Assembly (NCBI GenBank): GCA_910577165.1 | Contig: CAJTLX010000003.1 | Span: forward strand, 1 to 64,000 | Length of the DNA: 64,000 bases | Direction of reading: 5' to 3' | DNA from: an uncultured Lachnospiraceae bacterium | GTDB lineage: Bacteria > Bacillota > Clostridia > Lachnospirales > Lachnospiraceae | In this document: positions 1 through 8,385 of the stretch, one piece after another | Layout of the letters: every line of letters begins with the position of its first letter | Position numbering within the stretch: the first letter of the stretch is position 1 | The notes under the pieces: model-generated | Databases searched by the model: none | What the model was told of the DNA's origin: nothing | The model's input: only the letters and a program-made list of their open reading frames with translations | Position numbers and translations under genes: made by a program

Positions 1-168
1 CTTATTTTGATGACGAATTGTAAACATTCTATTATAGTTAATAGTACTTATCATTGGTGGGGTGCCCGGATGAACTATTATCCGGGGAAGATTGTCGTTG
101 CACCTAAAAAGTGGTTTTTTGACGATAAACCTATAGATATCATTCCACCAGAATGGAAGAAAATATAA
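1..168 (+). CDS. C-terminal end of a GT11 alpha-1,2-fucosyltransferase-like enzyme (partial)
   Basis: The reading frame is open from base 1 to a TAA at 166-168 and gives about 55 residues; the start lies upstream of the window. The residues show the end of the GT11 fold: a CKH, then INST-like VNSTYHWWGA, then a KIVVAPKKWF strand, as at the C-terminus of bacterial alpha-1,2-fucosyltransferases. Family members transfer L-fucose, and some transfer colitose, from the GDP-sugar to a glycan. The genes that follow make a GDP-6-deoxyhexose, which fits. The acceptor and the exact donor cannot be read from this fragment. It is presumably the last glycosyltransferase of the polysaccharide locus before the sugar-nucleotide genes. 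Confidence 0.8.
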   Translation, partial: LILMTNCKHSIIVNSTYHWWGARMNYYPGKIVVAPKKWFFDDKPIDIIPPEWKKI

Positions 169-243
169 ATTATTTAAGGTTCGATCATAACAATATACCA
201 ATTGTTAGACATGGAATCAAAAAGAAAGGGAGAGAGCTATAGA

Positions 244-1332
244 ATGAAAAAAGCTTTAATCACAGGTATTACAGGACAGGATGGATCATATTTGGCAGAG
301 TTTTTACTTGATAAAAACTATGATGTCCATGGTATTATTAGAAGATCATCTACTGATTATAGAGAAAGAATAGCACATTTAGAAGGGAAAAAAAATTTTC
401 ATCTCCATTATGGGGATATGAGCGATTCCATGGGATTAGTTTCCATAATTAATTTTGTAAGACCAAATGAAATATATAATCTTGCTGCACAATCCCATGT
501 ACAAGTTTCTTTTGATTCTCCAGAGTATACAGCAGATGTTGATGCGACAGGCGTTTTACGTATTTTAGAGGCAGTGCGCCAATGCAATTTAATCGATATA
601 TGTAAAATTTATCAGGCATCAACTTCAGAACTTTTTGGAAGAGTCGAAGAAGTTCCACAACGTGAAACAACCCCTTTTCATCCATATTCTCCATATGCTG
701 TAGCAAAACAATATGGATATTGGATTGTTAAAGAATATCGGGAAGCATATAAGATGTTTTGTTGTTCAGGCATTCTATTTAATCATGAATCCGAACGCAG
801 AGGTGAAACATTTGTAACCAGAAAAATTACTCTTGCAGCGGCTCGTATCGCGCAGGGAAAACAGGACAAGCTTTACCTGGGAAATTTATCTTCTTTGCGA
901 GACTGGGGATATGCTAAAGATTATGTTGAATGTATGTGGCTGATTCTTCAATACGATAAGCCAGAGGACTTTGTTATTGCAACTGGGGAACAGCATTCGG
1001 TTAGAGAATTTGCAACTCTTGCATTTCGATATGTAGGAATTGAACTTAGATGGGAAGGTGAGGGAATCAATGAAAAAGGCATAGATAAAAAAACAGGAAA
1101 GATAGTGGTTGAAGTAAGTCCCGATTTTTACAGACCTACAGATGTTGTTAATCTTATAGGAGATCCGACAAAAGCAAGACAGGAACTCGGATGGAATCCT
1201 ACAAAAACAAGTTTTGATGATCTTGTAAGATTAATGGTAGAGAGTGATATGAAAAAGGTTGCAATTGAACGTTCAAATGAAAGAGTTCAATTTAACTTGG
1301 CTGAGTATTTAGAAAAAGGTATTGTAAAGTAA
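244..1332 (+). CDS. gmd: GDP-mannose 4,6-dehydratase
   Basis: Converts GDP-D-mannose to GDP-4-keto-6-deoxy-D-mannose, the first step to GDP-fucose, GDP-colitose and related sugars. The 362-residue product has the usual family length. It starts with the Rossmann motif GITGQDG (residues 8-14) and carries the SDR catalytic set STSE (T127, E129) and YAVAK (Y151, K155), followed by NHESERRGETFVTRKI, a Gmd signature. The ATG at 244 is chosen over an in-frame codon at 202 because AAAGGGAGAG lies just before it and the protein then begins MKKALITG. It heads the sugar-nucleotide genes and is followed 42 bases later by the ColD-like gene. Base composition is AT-rich like the rest of the locus. Confidence 0.95.
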   Translation: MKKALITGITGQDGSYLAEFLLDKNYDVHGIIRRSSTDYRERIAHLEGKKNFHLHYGDMSDSMGLVSIINFVRPNEIYNLAAQSHVQVSFDSPEYTADVDATGVLRILEAVRQCNLIDICKIYQASTSELFGRVEEVPQRETTPFHPYSPYAVAKQYGYWIVKEYREAYKMFCCSGILFNHESERRGETFVTRKITLAAARIAQGKQDKLYLGNLSSLRDWGYAKDYVECMWLILQYDKPEDFVIATGEQHSVREFATLAFRYVGIELRWEGEGINEKGIDKKTGKIVVEVSPDFYRPTDVVNLIGDPTKARQELGWNPTKTSFDDLVRLMVESDMKKVAIERSNERVQFNLAEYLEKGIVK

Positions 1333-1374
1333 TTAGAGTCGGAAGAAAGAATTAGTTGGAAAGGGGATCTAGCA

Positions 1375-2544
1375 ATGCAGTACAAACTATGTGATGATAC
1401 TTGGGATGAAAAAGAAATAAATGCGATTCAAAGGGTAATTATATCTAATCATTTTTCTATGTCAGACGAAGTAAAACAATATGAAATTGCCTTTGCAAAA
1501 AAAGTTGGTATAAAATATGCGATTATGGTAAATTCAGGTTCAAGTGCAAATTTACTAGCAATTTCCGCCCTTGTTTACTCAGGAAAGTTGCAGAGAGGAG
1601 ATGAAATTTTAGTACCTGCGGTATCATGGAGTACAACCTATTTTCCACTATATCAAATGGGATTGAGATTACGATTTGTTGATATTGATCGCTATACTTT
1701 AAATATTGATGTACAAAAAGTGGAAAAAGCAATAACTTCATCGACAAGAATGCTTTTTGCAGTAAATTTATTGGGAAATCCTAATGATTTTGATAAATTG
1801 CAAGATATATGTACAAATCACAATATTTTACTTGCAGAAGATAATTGTGAGTCCCTTGGAGCGGTATATAAAGAAAAACAATGTGGGACAATTGGACTTT
1901 TTGGCACCTATTCCACGTTTTATTCTCATCATTTATGCACAATGGAGGGTGGAATGGTAGTAACAGATAACGAAGAATTGTATCATTATATGCTTGCAAT
2001 TCGGGCTCACGGATGGACAAGAAATCTACCAAAAAACAGTAGTATTTATTTAAAAAGCGAAGATGTTTTTTATGAAAGTTATAATTTTATCCTTCCTGGT
2101 TTTAACTTACGTCCACTTGAAATGGAGGGAGCTCTTGGGAGTGAACAGTTAAAAAAGATGGATAAAATTATTTCTATAAGAAGAAAGAATGCAGCATATT
2201 TTCTTGAGAGAATCAGAGAAATAAATAATATATTCCCACAAACGGAAATAGAAAACAGTTCATGGTTTGGATTTTCGTTAGTATTGGATGGAAAGTTTGT
2301 TGGAAAGAGGGATCTGGTTGTTAATAAACTTTCGTCAGTTGGTGTGGAAGTGCGTCCAATTGTAGCGGGAAATTTTACAAGAAATAAAGCAGTCAAATAT
2401 ATGGATTATACCGTTTTCGGAATGCTGGACGATGCAGATTTTATTCATAAAAATGGCTTTTTTGTTGGCAACCATAGTAGGCAGGATTTTGATGGAATTG
2501 ATTACTTTATTAATTGTCTTATGAGCATTTTAAAAACGGTTTAA
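1375..2544 (+). CDS. colD: GDP-4-keto-6-deoxymannose 3-dehydratase-like PLP enzyme (ColD type)
   Basis: A DegT/DnrJ/EryC1 fold protein of 389 residues. Normal sugar aminotransferases of this fold carry a PLP-binding lysine six residues before the EGG motif. Here that position is His185, in FYSHHLCTMEGG, as in ColD, which removes the 3-hydroxyl of GDP-4-keto-6-deoxymannose instead of aminating it. The GSSANLLA phosphate-binding loop (residues 55-62) and AEDNCESLGA (154-163, with the Asp that contacts the PLP ring) are present. RfbH enzymes also have His here but are longer and carry an iron-sulfur cluster; the 389-residue length matches ColD (about 388). Lying between gmd and a ColC/Fcl-type gene, it points to GDP-L-colitose. 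Assignment is by motif and context, without alignment. Confidence 0.8.
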   Translation: MQYKLCDDTWDEKEINAIQRVIISNHFSMSDEVKQYEIAFAKKVGIKYAIMVNSGSSANLLAISALVYSGKLQRGDEILVPAVSWSTTYFPLYQMGLRLRFVDIDRYTLNIDVQKVEKAITSSTRMLFAVNLLGNPNDFDKLQDICTNHNILLAEDNCESLGAVYKEKQCGTIGLFGTYSTFYSHHLCTMEGGMVVTDNEELYHYMLAIRAHGWTRNLPKNSSIYLKSEDVFYESYNFILPGFNLRPLEMEGALGSEQLKKMDKIISIRRKNAAYFLERIREINNIFPQTEIENSSWFGFSLVLDGKFVGKRDLVVNKLSSVGVEVRPIVAGNFTRNKAVKYMDYTVFGMLDDADFIHKNGFFVGNHSRQDFDGIDYFINCLMSILKTV

Positions 2545-2570
2545 TATATTTAAGTTCGGAGGTGATGTAA

Positions 2571-3515
2571 GTGAAAAATCAAGATAAAATATATATATCT
2601 GGGCATAAGGGTATGGTTGGCTCTGCTCTTCATAGAAAATTACAAGAACATGGTTATCAAAATTTTGTATTGAAAACACATAAGGAATTGGATTTGACAG
2701 ATCAGCGATCTGTAGAGGAATTTTTTCGACACGAGCAGCCAGAATATGTTTTTTTAGCAGCAGCAAAAGTTGGAGGAATTGGAGCAAATATGGCTGCACC
2801 GGTAGAATTTTTATTGGAAAATTTACAAATACAATGCAATGTAATTAGTAGTGCGTATCGGCACAAAGTGAAAAAGTTAATGTTTCTGGGTTCTTCTTGT
2901 ATTTACCCAAAGGATGCCCTACAGCCATTGAAAGAAGAATACCTTATGACAGGCCCCTTGGAACCTACGAATGAAGGATATGCGGTGGCAAAAATTGCAG
3001 GATTGAAATTATGTGAATATTATAGAAGGCAATATGGAGCGGACTTTATTAGTGTTATGCCTTGCAACCTGTATGGATATCACGATAATTTTGATTTAGA
3101 AAACTCGCATATTGTGCCAGGACTAATTCGAAAATTTCACGAGGCAAAATTAAAAAAACAGGGAAGTGTGACAATTTGGGGAAGCGGAAAGGCATATCGT
3201 GAACTGCTTTTTGCGGACGAGATGGCAGATGCATGTGTGTATTTGATGGAAAATTATTCGGGGGAGGACTTTGTAAACATTGGCTATGGAAAAGATTATA
3301 CGGTTATGGAAATTGCAGAGACAATTAAGAAAATAGTAGGGTATGAAGGAAAAATACTTATGGATTTTGACAAACCGGAAGGAATGCAGCGTAAAATTGT
3401 GGATTCTGAAAAATTAAGACGTTTGGGGTGGATGCCAAGGTATACGTTAGAAGAAGGACTAAGGCTAACTTATAAATGGTATATTGAGAATTGCAGTGTT
3501 CTTGTTTCTGAATGA
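2571..3515 (+). CDS. GDP-L-colitose synthase / GDP-L-fucose synthase (epimerase-reductase)
   Basis: A 314-residue SDR of the Fcl/WcaG/ColC family, which epimerises and then reduces a GDP-4-keto-6-deoxy sugar with NADPH. Visible are GHKGMVG (11-17), the GSSCIYP motif with S108 and C110, Y137-x3-K141, and the epimerisation residue H180 in ENSHIVPG; these match the E. coli Fcl catalytic residues shifted by one. The start is GTG at 2571, eight or so bases after GGAGGTGAT. Fcl and ColC use the same residues, so the sequence alone does not tell them apart. The ColD-type gene directly upstream argues for ColC; if ColD were inactive the product would be GDP-L-fucose. Confidence 0.85.
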   Translation: MKNQDKIYISGHKGMVGSALHRKLQEHGYQNFVLKTHKELDLTDQRSVEEFFRHEQPEYVFLAAAKVGGIGANMAAPVEFLLENLQIQCNVISSAYRHKVKKLMFLGSSCIYPKDALQPLKEEYLMTGPLEPTNEGYAVAKIAGLKLCEYYRRQYGADFISVMPCNLYGYHDNFDLENSHIVPGLIRKFHEAKLKKQGSVTIWGSGKAYRELLFADEMADACVYLMENYSGEDFVNIGYGKDYTVMEIAETIKKIVGYEGKILMDFDKPEGMQRKIVDSEKLRRLGWMPRYTLEEGLRLTYKWYIENCSVLVSE

Positions 3516-3561
3516 AACTATCATTATATATTGATTAATAAATTTTTGTAAAGGTGAGAAG

Positions 3562-4548
3562 ATGAATATTATTTTATTATCAGGAGGTTCAGGAAAAAGA
3601 TTATGGCCTCTTTCAAATGATATAAGATCAAAACAGTTTATTAAAATTCTGAAAAAAGAAGATGGTACATACGAGTCTATGCTACAGCGTGTATATAGTC
3701 AAATTAAACAAGTTGATGAAATGGCAAATGTTCTCGTCGCTACTTCTGAAATGCAGGTGTCAGCAATTTATAATCAGTTAGGAACTGATATAAATGTTTC
3801 TATTGAACCTTGTAGAAAAGATACTTTCCCTGCAATTGCTTTGGCCAGTTCGTATCTTGTTGATATTATGAATATTGATCCTGAAGAGTCTGTAGTAGTT
3901 TGTCCAGTAGATCCATTTGTTGAAAAAGACTATTTTTTAGCTTTGAAAGAACTGTCTATTCAAGCGGATAAGGGGGAAGCGAACCTTGTTTTAATGGGTA
4001 TTGAGCCAACATATCCGTCGGAAAAATATGGATATATCATTCCTGAAAGTGAAGAACATATTTCGGCAGTGAAAACTTTTAAAGAGAAGCCTACAACTTC
4101 TGCAGCTAAAAAATATATCTCTCAAGGAGCTTTATGGAATGGGGGAGTATTTGCTTACAAATTAAAATATGTTCTTAATATGGCTCATGAATTAATAGAT
4201 TTTTGTAATTATAATGATCTTTTTACAAAATACGAAACACTGACTAAAATTTCTTTTGACTATGCTGTTGTAGAAAAAGAAAATAAAATTCAGGTTCAAA
4301 GATTTTCAGGACAATGGAAAGATATTGGCACATGGAATACTTTAACAGAAACTATAGAAGATACTATAATTGGTAAGGGAATTACTGACAACACTTGTGA
4401 TGACGTTTACATTGTAAACGAACTGAATATTCCAATATTAGCTATGGGATTGCAGAATATAATCATCGCTGCATCACCTGATGGAATTTTGGTTACTGAC
4501 AAAAATAAAAGTTCATTTATCAAACCCTATGTAGATAACCTTGAATAG
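3562..4548 (+). CDS. manC: Mannose-1-phosphate guanylyltransferase, nucleotidyltransferase half only
   Basis: Makes GDP-mannose from mannose-1-phosphate and GTP, the substrate for Gmd. The 328-residue product starts with the nucleotidyltransferase signature LSGGSGKRLWPLS (residues 6-18) and has EPCRKDTFPA, KEKP and WNGGVFAYK, all typical of the ManC N-terminal domain. Bifunctional ManC/AlgA proteins (about 460-480 residues) continue into a phosphomannose isomerase cupin. Here a TAG stops the frame at 4546-4548, and the cupin-like ORF follows in the same frame from 4552. Single-domain guanylyltransferases exist, so the gene may be fully functional alone. The RBS is AGGTGAG before 3562. Confidence 0.88.
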   Translation: MNIILLSGGSGKRLWPLSNDIRSKQFIKILKKEDGTYESMLQRVYSQIKQVDEMANVLVATSEMQVSAIYNQLGTDINVSIEPCRKDTFPAIALASSYLVDIMNIDPEESVVVCPVDPFVEKDYFLALKELSIQADKGEANLVLMGIEPTYPSEKYGYIIPESEEHISAVKTFKEKPTTSAAKKYISQGALWNGGVFAYKLKYVLNMAHELIDFCNYNDLFTKYETLTKISFDYAVVEKENKIQVQRFSGQWKDIGTWNTLTETIEDTIIGKGITDNTCDDVYIVNELNIPILAMGLQNIIIAASPDGILVTDKNKSSFIKPYVDNLE

Positions 4549-4551
4549 CCA

Positions 4552-4851
4552 ATGATGTTTGTTGAAAGGTCATGGGGAATCTATAAAGTTTTGGATATAG
4601 AAAGTGAAAACATATTAAAAAAAATTGTTCTTTATTCCGGAAAAAGTATTGATTTACATTGTTATAAATATAAGATGTGGGTAGTAATAGAGGGAGATGG
4701 AAATATACTTCACGATGGAATTGAACAAAAGATTAGAACTGGTGACGTTTTGACTATAAATGCTGACAATAAATATACTGTAATAGCAAACACAAAATTA
4801 GAACTGATTGAAGTTCAACTTAGAGAAAATTTGCCTGAAGATGGCAAATAG
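4552..4851 (+). CDS. Degenerate phosphomannose isomerase-type cupin, separated in frame from manC
   Basis: Ninety-nine residues resembling the C-terminal cupin of bifunctional ManC: it begins FVERSWGIYKVLD (family RPWG.Y..L) and has WVVIEGDG and a later GDVLTI turn. The metal site looks lost: where active enzymes have H-x-H-R-x-E-H-W, this protein reads LHCYKYKMW. It lies in the same frame as manC, one codon after the manC TAG, and no ribosome binding site is visible before the ATGs at 4552 and 4555. It could be translated by re-initiation or stop readthrough, or be the decaying end of a once-fused enzyme. It is probably not an active isomerase. Confidence 0.6.
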   Translation: MMFVERSWGIYKVLDIESENILKKIVLYSGKSIDLHCYKYKMWVVIEGDGNILHDGIEQKIRTGDVLTINADNKYTVIANTKLELIEVQLRENLPEDGK

Positions 4852-4969
4852 GAACTTTGGAGCTGATTGAATTATTTTTTTGTTATAAATAAGATATATA
4901 ACCAAATAAAAAGATGACTATATATCAGTTAAATTTGTAATAAAATATCTGAATTTTAAAGGAGTTAAA

Positions 4970-6045
4970 ATGGATAGAGTTGAGACACTAAAAAAAATAC
5001 ACCGACATGAAGGAATAGATGTACTCAGGGTAATAGCGATCTTTATGATTGTGATTTCACATTCACTTCCGAGATACGGAAACCATTCAAATCCTGGATA
5101 TATTGATTTTGCACAAGCCCAAAGAAATCTTCCTTACTTTGTATGTGCTACTTTTTTCTATTTTGGACAGATAGGCAATTGTATTTTTATAATATGTTCC
5201 TCTTGGTTTTTAGCTGATGATGATGAAATAAAATATAAAAAAGTTGTTCATTTAATATCTGATACATTCTGTATATCTGTTTTATGGCTTCTTGTCATTT
5301 GGTTATGCAAATTTAATTTATCTATAACTGATTTGGTAAAAAGTTTTTTTCCTATAACATTTGGATATAATTGGTTTGTAGGGTGTTATATTCTGTTTTA
5401 CTTGTTACATAAAGTAATCAATAAGTCTACAAAAAATATGCCAATGAAAAAGATATTATTATACAGAATTAACAGGATTTATTCTGTTATATTTGTGGAT
5501 AAAGTATTTAAAAAAGTATAAAATAAAATATCATAAATATATATATATTTATGATATGCGTAATTATATTGATAAGCTTAGAGATAATAACTAATTTTAT
5601 TGGATTAAAATATAGCTTCTTTTCTGATCAAGTTCTAAGATGGTGTGTATTTAATAATCCAATAATAATGGTAATGTCAGGCTGTATATTTTTTATATTT
5701 GAGAATCTAAATGTAAAAAATATTATAACCAAATTAATCGAGAAGATCTCCGGTTTATCTTTATTAATATATATATTAAGTGAAAATTTATTACTAAATA
5801 GTAAAGTTAAGCCCTTGATCTGGGATTATATTTTTATTAATTATTCATATCAATACTTGGTATTATGGGTATTATTACTTTCTGTACTGTTCTTTTTAGG
5901 AGCAATAATCATCAGTGTTTTATTTAAAAATATTATTCAAAGGATAACATATTTATGTTTTGATGTGATTTTTGATAAAATGCAATATAGTTACAATAAA
6001 ATAATTTGCAAAATATGTGATAAAGATAACGATGATATTGTATAA
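4970..6045 (+). pseudogene. Broken acyltransferase family 3 (AT3) membrane protein
   Basis: Two ORFs in different frames together look like one AT3 acyltransferase, a polytopic enzyme that O-acetylates sugars of surface polysaccharides. The first part (4970-5521, frame 2, 183 residues, good AGGAG site) begins with the AT3 N-terminus GIDVLRVIAIFMIVISH and reaches WFVGCYILFYLLH. The second part (5551-6045, frame 1, 164 residues) carries the C-terminal membrane helices, including LSLLIYILSENLLL and YLVLWVLLLSVLFFLGA. The segment after WFVGCYILFYLLH that should hold further helices is missing or scrambled between about 5440 and 5550, next to an ATATATAT run. A frameshift with an internal deletion is the simplest reading. 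The region is very AT-rich. Confidence 0.75.
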
Positions 6046-6173
6046 AAGATGAATTGATACTAATATAATATTATATTTGAACTGATAATAGTTAAAATGG
6101 AGATAGAAAAATTATGAAAAAGCCTGTTTGGAAAGTCGAAGAATATCAATGCACAGAAGGAGGATGTAAAAAA

Positions 6174-7448
6174 TTGAATAAAAAAGAAAATATTTCCTAC
6201 AATATTGCCATTGCTGGCACTGGTTATGTAGGCATGAGTCTAGCAGTGCTTTTTGCACAGCATAATCATGTGACAGCGGTGGATATTATAGAAGAAAAGG
6301 TAATACAAATTAACAACAAAATATCGCCAATCCAGGATGAATACATAGAAAAATATTTGACAGAAAAAGAATTGGACTTAACTGCTACTTTAGATGCAAT
6401 AGCGGCGTATTCTGTTGCAGATTTTGTAATTATTGCTGCGCCGACAAATTACGATCCGGAGAAAAATTTTTTCAATACCAGTGCAGTTGAAAATGTGATT
6501 GAACTGGTGCAAAAATCTGCAAAAAATCGAAAAGACAAGCCGCTTATCGTGATTAAATCAACAGTGCCTGTAGGATATACGAAATTTGTTAGAGAAAGAT
6601 ATCAAGCAGACAATATTATTTTCAGCCCAGAATTTTTGAGGGAATCAAAAGCTTTGTATGATAATCTTTATCCATCAAGAATTATTGTATCTACAGATGA
6701 GAAAAATATTGAAGTCAATCGAAAAGCACATATTTTTGCAGAGCTTTTACAACAGGGTGCGGAAAAGAAGAAAATAGAAACTCTTTTTATGGGTTTTACC
6801 GAAGCAGAAGCGGTAAAGCTCTTTGCAAATACATATCTAGCACTTCGAGTGTCTTACTTTAATGAGCTGGATACCTATGCAGAGATGAAAAACCTTGATA
6901 CAGCTTCGATTATTCGGGGAGTTTGCCTTGACCCACGCATTGGCGATCAATATAATAATCCTTCATTCGGCTATGGTGGCTATTGTCTTCCAAAGGATTC
7001 TAAACAATTGTTGGCAAATTATGAAAATATCCCCGAAGAATTGATTCGCGCGATTGTACAGAGCAACCGCACCCGCAAGGATTTTATTGCAGATCGTGTT
7101 CTAGCGAGAGCAGGATATTATGATTATTCAAGGAATTCTGTATGGAGAGAAGCAGGAGAGTGCCAAATTATGATTGGAGTGTATCGTCTGGTGATGAAGT
7201 CAGATTCAGACAATTTCAGACAGAGTGCAATTCAGGGTGTGATGAAGCGGATAAAGGCAAAGGGAGCGACTGTAGTGATCTATGAGCCAACACTACTAGA
7301 GGGAAGTACATTTTTTGGAAGTCTTGTGATGAATGATCTGGAAGAATTTAAGAAAAAGACAGATATGATTATTGTGAATCGTTATGATCGTTGTCTGGAT
7401 GATGTAAAAGAAAAGGTTTATACGAGGGATTTATTTGGTAGAGATTAA
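6174..7448 (+). CDS. ugd: UDP-glucose 6-dehydrogenase
   Basis: Oxidises UDP-glucose to UDP-glucuronate for polysaccharide synthesis, using NAD twice per sugar. The protein opens with the Rossmann motif IAGTGYVGMS and carries the catalytic cysteine Cys271 in GYGGYCLPKDSKQ, plus VIKSTVPVGYT and FSPEFLRES, all family signatures. An ATG at 6114 is also open, but the TTG at 6174 is preceded by a complete AAGGAGG (6157-6163) with good spacing and gives the normal short N-terminus before IAIAGTG; the 6114 start would add a 20-residue tail. Product about 424 residues from the TTG. It is the last gene of the polysaccharide locus; a strong terminator lies 220 bases downstream. Confidence 0.92.
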   Translation: MNKKENISYNIAIAGTGYVGMSLAVLFAQHNHVTAVDIIEEKVIQINNKISPIQDEYIEKYLTEKELDLTATLDAIAAYSVADFVIIAAPTNYDPEKNFFNTSAVENVIELVQKSAKNRKDKPLIVIKSTVPVGYTKFVRERYQADNIIFSPEFLRESKALYDNLYPSRIIVSTDEKNIEVNRKAHIFAELLQQGAEKKKIETLFMGFTEAEAVKLFANTYLALRVSYFNELDTYAEMKNLDTASIIRGVCLDPRIGDQYNNPSFGYGGYCLPKDSKQLLANYENIPEELIRAIVQSNRTRKDFIADRVLARAGYYDYSRNSVWREAGECQIMIGVYRLVMKSDSDNFRQSAIQGVMKRIKAKGATVVIYEPTLLEGSTFFGSLVMNDLEEFKKKTDMIIVNRYDRCLDDVKEKVYTRDLFGRD

Positions 7449-7566
7449 TTGTGAAGTCCCACAAACGAAAGTTCCAGTTAAAAGAAATTTCACTTCTTTA
7501 ATTAACTCCGTGGAGGGTAAGGATCAAATGTTATTATACAACATTGTTTCTTTTGATTTATTGTGC

Positions 7567-7647
7567 CTACACTTTAGCAAGAAAAGCTTCCTGCAATACC
7601 TGAGAAAAATTAAAACGTTCTTTTGTATACGCCTCCATATCTACCAT
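7567..7647 (-). pseudogene. Possible C-terminal remnant of a HicB-type antitoxin
   Basis: The minus strand reads 26 residues to a stop, ending in KERFNFSQVLQEAFLAKV. This resembles the C-terminal DNA-binding helix pair of HicB antitoxins (pattern N-I-N-F-S-x-V-L-Q-x-A-L). No HicB N-terminal domain and no hicA toxin are present, so if real it is a fossil. The match is short and was made from memory of the family. Confidence 0.35.
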
Positions 7648-7671
7648 AATCATATTAAAAAGTATAAGTGC

Positions 7672-7728
7672 AAAATCCCACAGAAAGGATCTCTTTTTAC
7701 CTGAGATCCTTTCTGTGGGATTTTTTTA
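7672..7728 (+). terminator. Rho-independent terminator of the polysaccharide locus
   Basis: A perfect 21-base inverted repeat, AAATCCCACAGAAAGGATCTC against GAGATCCTTTCTGTGGGATTT, with a short T-rich loop and a run of seven T after the second arm. It ends transcription from ugd; the A-run before the first arm would allow it to work in the opposite direction too. Confidence 0.92.
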
Positions 7729-7871
7729 TCCTAAAAATCTGCCCTATTTGGCATTTTCAAATACTTTTCATCTTCTAGGCTGCGATATACCTCCCGTCTA
7801 TAGCTTACCACAAATCTATGCCATTTGTGAGCGAATATAGATTTTAGACCCTGATCTCAAAAATTCAGACA

Positions 7872-7900
7872 TTGACTTCCGAAAAAAAATCAGGTATAAT
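7872..7900 (+). promoter_or_regulatory. Sigma-A promoter upstream of the 8004 gene
   Basis: TTGACT (7872-7877), 17 bases, TATAAT (7895-7900). It lies about 100 bases before the ATG at 8004. The leader between contains a small hairpin, CTGCAC-N7-GTGCAG, near 7932-7950. Confidence 0.8.
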
Positions 7901-8003
7901 AAAAACTGAGAAAGATTTAACATTTTTATACTGCACGCGATAAGTGCAGCATTGAGTATGCGTATTGCATTTTTTGCGGCAGAATGGAAAGGAAGTTTAC
8001 CCC

Positions 8004-8321
8004 ATGGAAAAAAAATACAAATACTATATGCTTTGCAGGGACTTGTCAAAGGCAGTTCCGTTTTTGCGGGCGGATGGCTCACCACTAATTACGACCGCAC
8101 TCAATGAGCGTGAGGCTTGGAACAAATTTCGTGGGCTTTTGGAGGCCCGCTTGGTTACGCAGGATTATCTGTGCGAGGTGGAGTTAGTGCCCGTCAAGGC
8201 GGTGGAGGATTCCGATACGCCCACACCTGCGCTTGATTCTAGTGTGGAACTTGACACGGCACTTGAGGGGTTGAAAAATGTTTTGAAGGAACAGGGAAGG
8301 CTTGCCAATAAAAATTTATAG
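8004..8321 (+). CDS. Small hypothetical protein
   Basis: A 105-residue protein that I do not recognise. It begins MEKKYKYYMLCRDLSKAV and looks soluble, with no membrane segment or signal peptide. The centre (ALNEREAWNKFRGLLEARL) looks helical, a Thr/Pro-rich linker (SDTPTPALDSS) follows, and the end is a charged amphipathic helix. The ATG at 8004 is preferred over one at 7965 because GGAAAGGAAG lies before it. It has its own sigma-A promoter and a weak GC-rich hairpin with four T right after its stop, so it is probably a monocistronic unit. Confidence 0.65.
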   Translation: MEKKYKYYMLCRDLSKAVPFLRADGSPLITTALNEREAWNKFRGLLEARLVTQDYLCEVELVPVKAVEDSDTPTPALDSSVELDTALEGLKNVLKEQGRLANKNL

Positions 8322-8345
8322 CCGCAGCAGGGCGGCTTTTCATGC
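8321..8345 (+). terminator. Weak rho-independent terminator
   Basis: GCCGC, a six-base loop AGCAGG, GCGGC and then TTTT, starting at the last base of the stop codon of the 8004 gene. The stem is short and the T-run has only four bases, so some readthrough into the MutS-like gene is likely. Confidence 0.55.
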
Positions 8346-8385
8346 GTTTAAGCGCGGATTTTAAAATTTTTTAGGGGATTTTTAT

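Larger units (their letters stand above)
7449..7871. other. Gene-poor border between polysaccharide locus and housekeeping operons
   Basis: No intact gene is seen here. It holds a possible HicB-antitoxin remnant on the minus strand (7567-7647), a strong rho-independent terminator (7672-7728) and about 140 bases without a recognisable feature before the promoter at 7872. An 89-codon ORF overlapping the end of ugd has no family features and no clear start signal, so it is not called. Confidence 0.6.

Noticed and set aside
7435..7704. 89-codon plus-strand ORF after ugd
   Set aside because: It overlaps ugd and runs into a terminator; no family feature and no proper start signal.
7731..7850. 39-codon minus-strand open frame ending KYLKMPNRADF
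   Set aside because: No start codon, no recognised family; too short to call even as a remnant.
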